Source: Thermoplasmata archaeon
Lineage (GTDB): Archaea; Thermoplasmatota; Thermoplasmata; Thermoplasmatales; Thermoplasmataceae
DNA length: 7,898 nt
Assembly: GCA_021802165.1 (NCBI GenBank)
Contig: JAKAAU010000064.1
Span: 1 to 7,898 of the forward strand
Reading direction: 5' to 3'
Shown: one piece after another, positions 6,770 through 7,898 of the stretch
Numbering within the stretch: the stretch's first letter is position 1
How the letters are laid out: each line of letters starts with the position of its first letter
Position numbers and translations under genes: made by a program
The notes under the pieces: generated by a model
What the model was told of the DNA's origin: nothing
Seen by the model: only the letters and a program-made list of their open reading frames with translations
Database searches by the model: none

Positions 6770-7198
6770 CTATTTATCAACGTTTATCTCTATTTTCTTA
6801 AGAAAATTTAGAATATTGTATTTTTCCTCATCTGTAAAATTTTTTAGTGAATCATCTATAAATCTTAAATGAAGTGTTTCGATTTTTTTAAAAAATGCCT
6901 TTCCCTTGTTTGATACTGTGATATTGATAACCCTCCTGTCCGTATCGCTTCTTTCTCGATTTACATAACCGAGTTCTTCAAGTTTATCAACAACTCCTGT
7001 TATCCATCCCTGTGTTACCATGTTAATATTGGCGAGCTCAATCATCGGCAATGAACCCCTCTCTGTCAAATTTTTCAAAATTCTGTATTCAACAGTAGAT
7101 ACACCCATGGAAATCAGATTTTTTTCGGAAGCTTTATACCATGTTTTCCATGTCCTGAGAAATTCCCTCCAGACGTCGTAACTGCTGATTTTATCCAT
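6770..7198 (-). CDS. MarR-family winged helix-turn-helix transcriptional regulator
   Basis: A 142-residue DNA-binding regulator of typical MarR length. N- and C-terminal helices (about 5-30 and 105-138) would form the dimer interface. A winged helix-turn-helix lies between them: GVSTVEYRILKNL (32-44), the helix-turn-helix with MIELANINM then the recognition helix VTQGWITGVVDKLEELGYV (61-79). The wing RERSDTDRRVINITVSNKG (81-99) has the D-x-R-R signature. It contains no cysteine, so thiol-based sensing is unlikely; MarR proteins often sense small phenolic or lipophilic ligands. The ATG at 7198 is preceded by a TATA box at 7225-7235 and a small palindrome at 7209-7221 between the two, which would suit autorepression. 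The site-2 protease follows 49 bases downstream, and a 2-oxoacid oxidoreductase gene is divergent. The ligand and targets are unknown. Confidence 0.9.
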   Translation of the reverse strand: MDKISSYDVWREFLRTWKTWYKASEKNLISMGVSTVEYRILKNLTERGSLPMIELANINMVTQGWITGVVDKLEELGYVNRERSDTDRRVINITVSNKGKAFFKKIETLHLRFIDDSLKNFTDEEKYNILNFLKKIEINVDK

Positions 7199-7208
7199 TA
7201 TATATCAT

Positions 7209-7221
7209 TTAATAATATTAA
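7209..7221. promoter_or_regulatory. Palindrome TTAAT-AAT-ATTAA, candidate MarR operator
   Basis: Perfect 5-base inverted arms separated by 3 bases lie 11-23 bases before the marR ATG, just downstream of its TATA box and overlapping the likely transcription start region. A dimeric repressor bound here could block initiation. The arms are short and only A/T, so chance is a real alternative. Confidence 0.35.
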
Positions 7222-7224
7222 GGT

Positions 7225-7235
7225 TATATTTTATA
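7225..7235 (-). promoter_or_regulatory. TATA box of marR
   Basis: The minus strand reads TATAAAATATA, centred about 32 bases before the marR ATG at 7198. It is a close match to the archaeal TATA consensus and predicts a transcript with a leader of only a few bases or none. Confidence 0.55.
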
Positions 7236-7247
7236 GTTTCCATTTGA

Positions 7248-7335
7248 TAAATAATTGTCTATTAAATAATTTACAATTAAATATTTTAGCACCATAAACC
7301 TGTATTTCAAGGGATAATATGTTTAAATAATTGTC
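7248..7335. repeat. Repeated TAAATAATTGTC element
   Basis: An exact 12-base direct repeat TAAATAATTGTC occurs at 7248-7259 and 7324-7335. A 9-base partial copy (TAAATAATT) is at 7263-7271. A reverse-oriented copy with 9 of 11 matches lies at 7274-7284, making an inverted pair with the first. The 10-base core AAATAATTGT recurs at 7440-7449, inside the first codons of the oxidoreductase gene. This looks like a set of regulator sites; function is inferred. Confidence 0.5.
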
Positions 7336-7399
7336 AGTACAGGTAAAATATTCCGAAAACAACGTCAAATGGCTAATTACAAATTCCGTAATCATAAAA

Positions 7400-7408
7400 A
7401 AATTTATA
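7400..7408 (+). promoter_or_regulatory. TATA box of the oxidoreductase gene
   Basis: AAATTTATA, preceded by an A-rich BRE-like run (7394-7402), is centred about 28 bases before the ATG at 7433. It predicts a leaderless mRNA; no Shine-Dalgarno sequence precedes the ATG. Confidence 0.55.
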
Positions 7409-7432
7409 CACCACTAAATACTAACTTATATC

Positions 7433-7898
7433 ATGGAAGAAATAATTGTTAGAATAGGAGGGGCTGCTGGAGATGGAGTGCAGTCCGCAGGGTTAACCCT
7501 TGCCAAAACATTCTCGAGAAGTGGATTATATATAAGTACATACAATTATTATCAGAGTCTTATCAGGGGAGGTGAAAGCTGGTACCAGATAAGGGCTTCG
7601 GATGAGAAAGTTAAGAACCAGGGCAGTGGTCTTGATGTTCTGGTTGCACTTAACGCAGATTCTCTGGAGAGGCACACAAACAGGGACATAGATGAGGGAG
7701 GCGCATCCCCTCTAACGGGAATAGCCATATATGATCCGGGAACTATAAAAAATTTCAAAAAATACGATGAGGTGAAATACTGCCCTGTTCCCTTGAGGGA
7801 TATAGCAATGAAGTATGATGCAAATCCATTGCTTAAAAACACGGTGGCATTAGGTGCAGTGGTGGCAGCTCTTGGCCTGGACTTCGACATATTCTCCG
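7433..7898 (+). CDS. 2-oxoacid:ferredoxin oxidoreductase, gamma-domain part (alpha-subunit type), 5' fragment
   Basis: An ORF starts at ATG 7433 and remains open for 155 codons to the right edge, so it is cut by the window. The N-terminus IIVRIGGAAGDGVQSAG (4-20) is the glycine-rich start of the gamma domain of pyruvate/2-oxoacid:ferredoxin oxidoreductases. It is followed by LAKTFSRSGLYISTYNYYQS (23-42) and LIRGGESWYQIR (43-54), a family hallmark. KNTVALGAVVAALGLDF (about 135-151) matches the end of the gamma fold. These enzymes oxidatively decarboxylate 2-oxoacids to acyl-CoA using thiamine diphosphate and reduce ferredoxin. In many archaea this domain is fused to the alpha domain (KorA/PorA type), which would lie beyond the window; a separate gamma subunit remains possible. 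The 2-oxoacid specificity cannot be told. The gene is divergent from marR. Confidence 0.88.
   Translation, partial: MEEIIVRIGGAAGDGVQSAGLTLAKTFSRSGLYISTYNYYQSLIRGGESWYQIRASDEKVKNQGSGLDVLVALNADSLERHTNRDIDEGGASPLTGIAIYDPGTIKNFKKYDEVKYCPVPLRDIAMKYDANPLLKNTVALGAVVAALGLDFDIFS

Larger units (their letters stand above)
7199..7432. other. Divergent control region between marR and the oxidoreductase gene
   Basis: This 234-base, very AT-rich non-coding stretch contains TATA elements for both flanking genes, a palindrome next to the marR promoter, repeated copies of AAATAATTGT, and two 7-base inverted repeats (7252-7258 with 7273-7279, and 7298-7304 with 7338-7344). No RNA gene or short ORF is supported. 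Confidence 0.7.

Noticed and set aside
7455..7462. GGAGGGG sequence resembling a Shine-Dalgarno site
   Set aside because: It lies inside the oxidoreductase coding region, encoding the Gly-Gly of its N-terminal loop, with no start codon at a suitable distance that would keep the conserved N-terminus.
7552..7890. 112-codon minus-strand open frame near the right edge
   Set aside because: The plus strand encodes an unmistakable oxidoreductase gamma domain here; the reverse frame is its shadow.
1..7898. Search for CRISPR arrays, tRNA or rRNA genes, insertion sequences, and a defence-type gene cluster
   Set aside because: No regularly spaced repeats, cloverleaf-like GC-rich segments, transposase motifs or defence domains were seen; the genes are mainly housekeeping types.

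Overview
The window looks like a chromosomal segment of an acidophilic archaeon, most likely of the Thermoplasmatales (Ferroplasma/Acidiplasma/Picrophilus-like). Three things suggest this. The DNA is AT-rich with frequent ATA and AGG/AGA codons. Almost every gene has an archaeal TATA-like element about 25-30 bases before its ATG and no Shine-Dalgarno sequence, so mostly leaderless mRNAs are expected. The gene families are archaeal: a short bifunctional phosphoglucose/phosphomannose isomerase, an archaeal-type RqcH, a site-2 protease and a ferredoxin-dependent 2-oxoacid oxidoreductase. The genus is an inference; no rRNA or other marker is present.

Layout. Positions 1-90 (minus) hold the first 30 codons of an exported protein, cut by the window edge. 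A 289-base divergent intergenic region with an (AT)9 tract and direct repeats separates it from an MFS transporter (380-1585, +), followed 43 bases later by phosphoglucose/phosphomannose isomerase (1629-2546, +). The large NFACT-family rqcH gene (2558-4408, -) converges on the isomerase. It is divergently paired, across a 143-base promoter region, with a small ABHD14-like alpha/beta hydrolase (4552-5166, +). The hydrolase overlaps tail to tail by 6 bases with a membrane site-2 protease (5161-6720, -), which sits downstream of a MarR-type regulator (6770-7198, -). A 234-base repeat-rich divergent region then leads to the 5' part of a 2-oxoacid:ferredoxin oxidoreductase gene (7433 to the window end, +).

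How the genes fit together. The MFS carrier and the isomerase may link uptake to hexose-phosphate metabolism, but each has its own apparent promoter. RqcH belongs to ribosome rescue. The MarR gene is placed to regulate itself, the site-2 protease downstream and possibly the divergent oxidoreductase. The control region between marR and the oxidoreductase carries the most striking unexplained structure: a repeated AAATAATTGT element, a small palindrome placed like an operator, and a longer-range inverted repeat. No tRNA, rRNA, CRISPR array, insertion sequence or obvious new multi-gene system was found.
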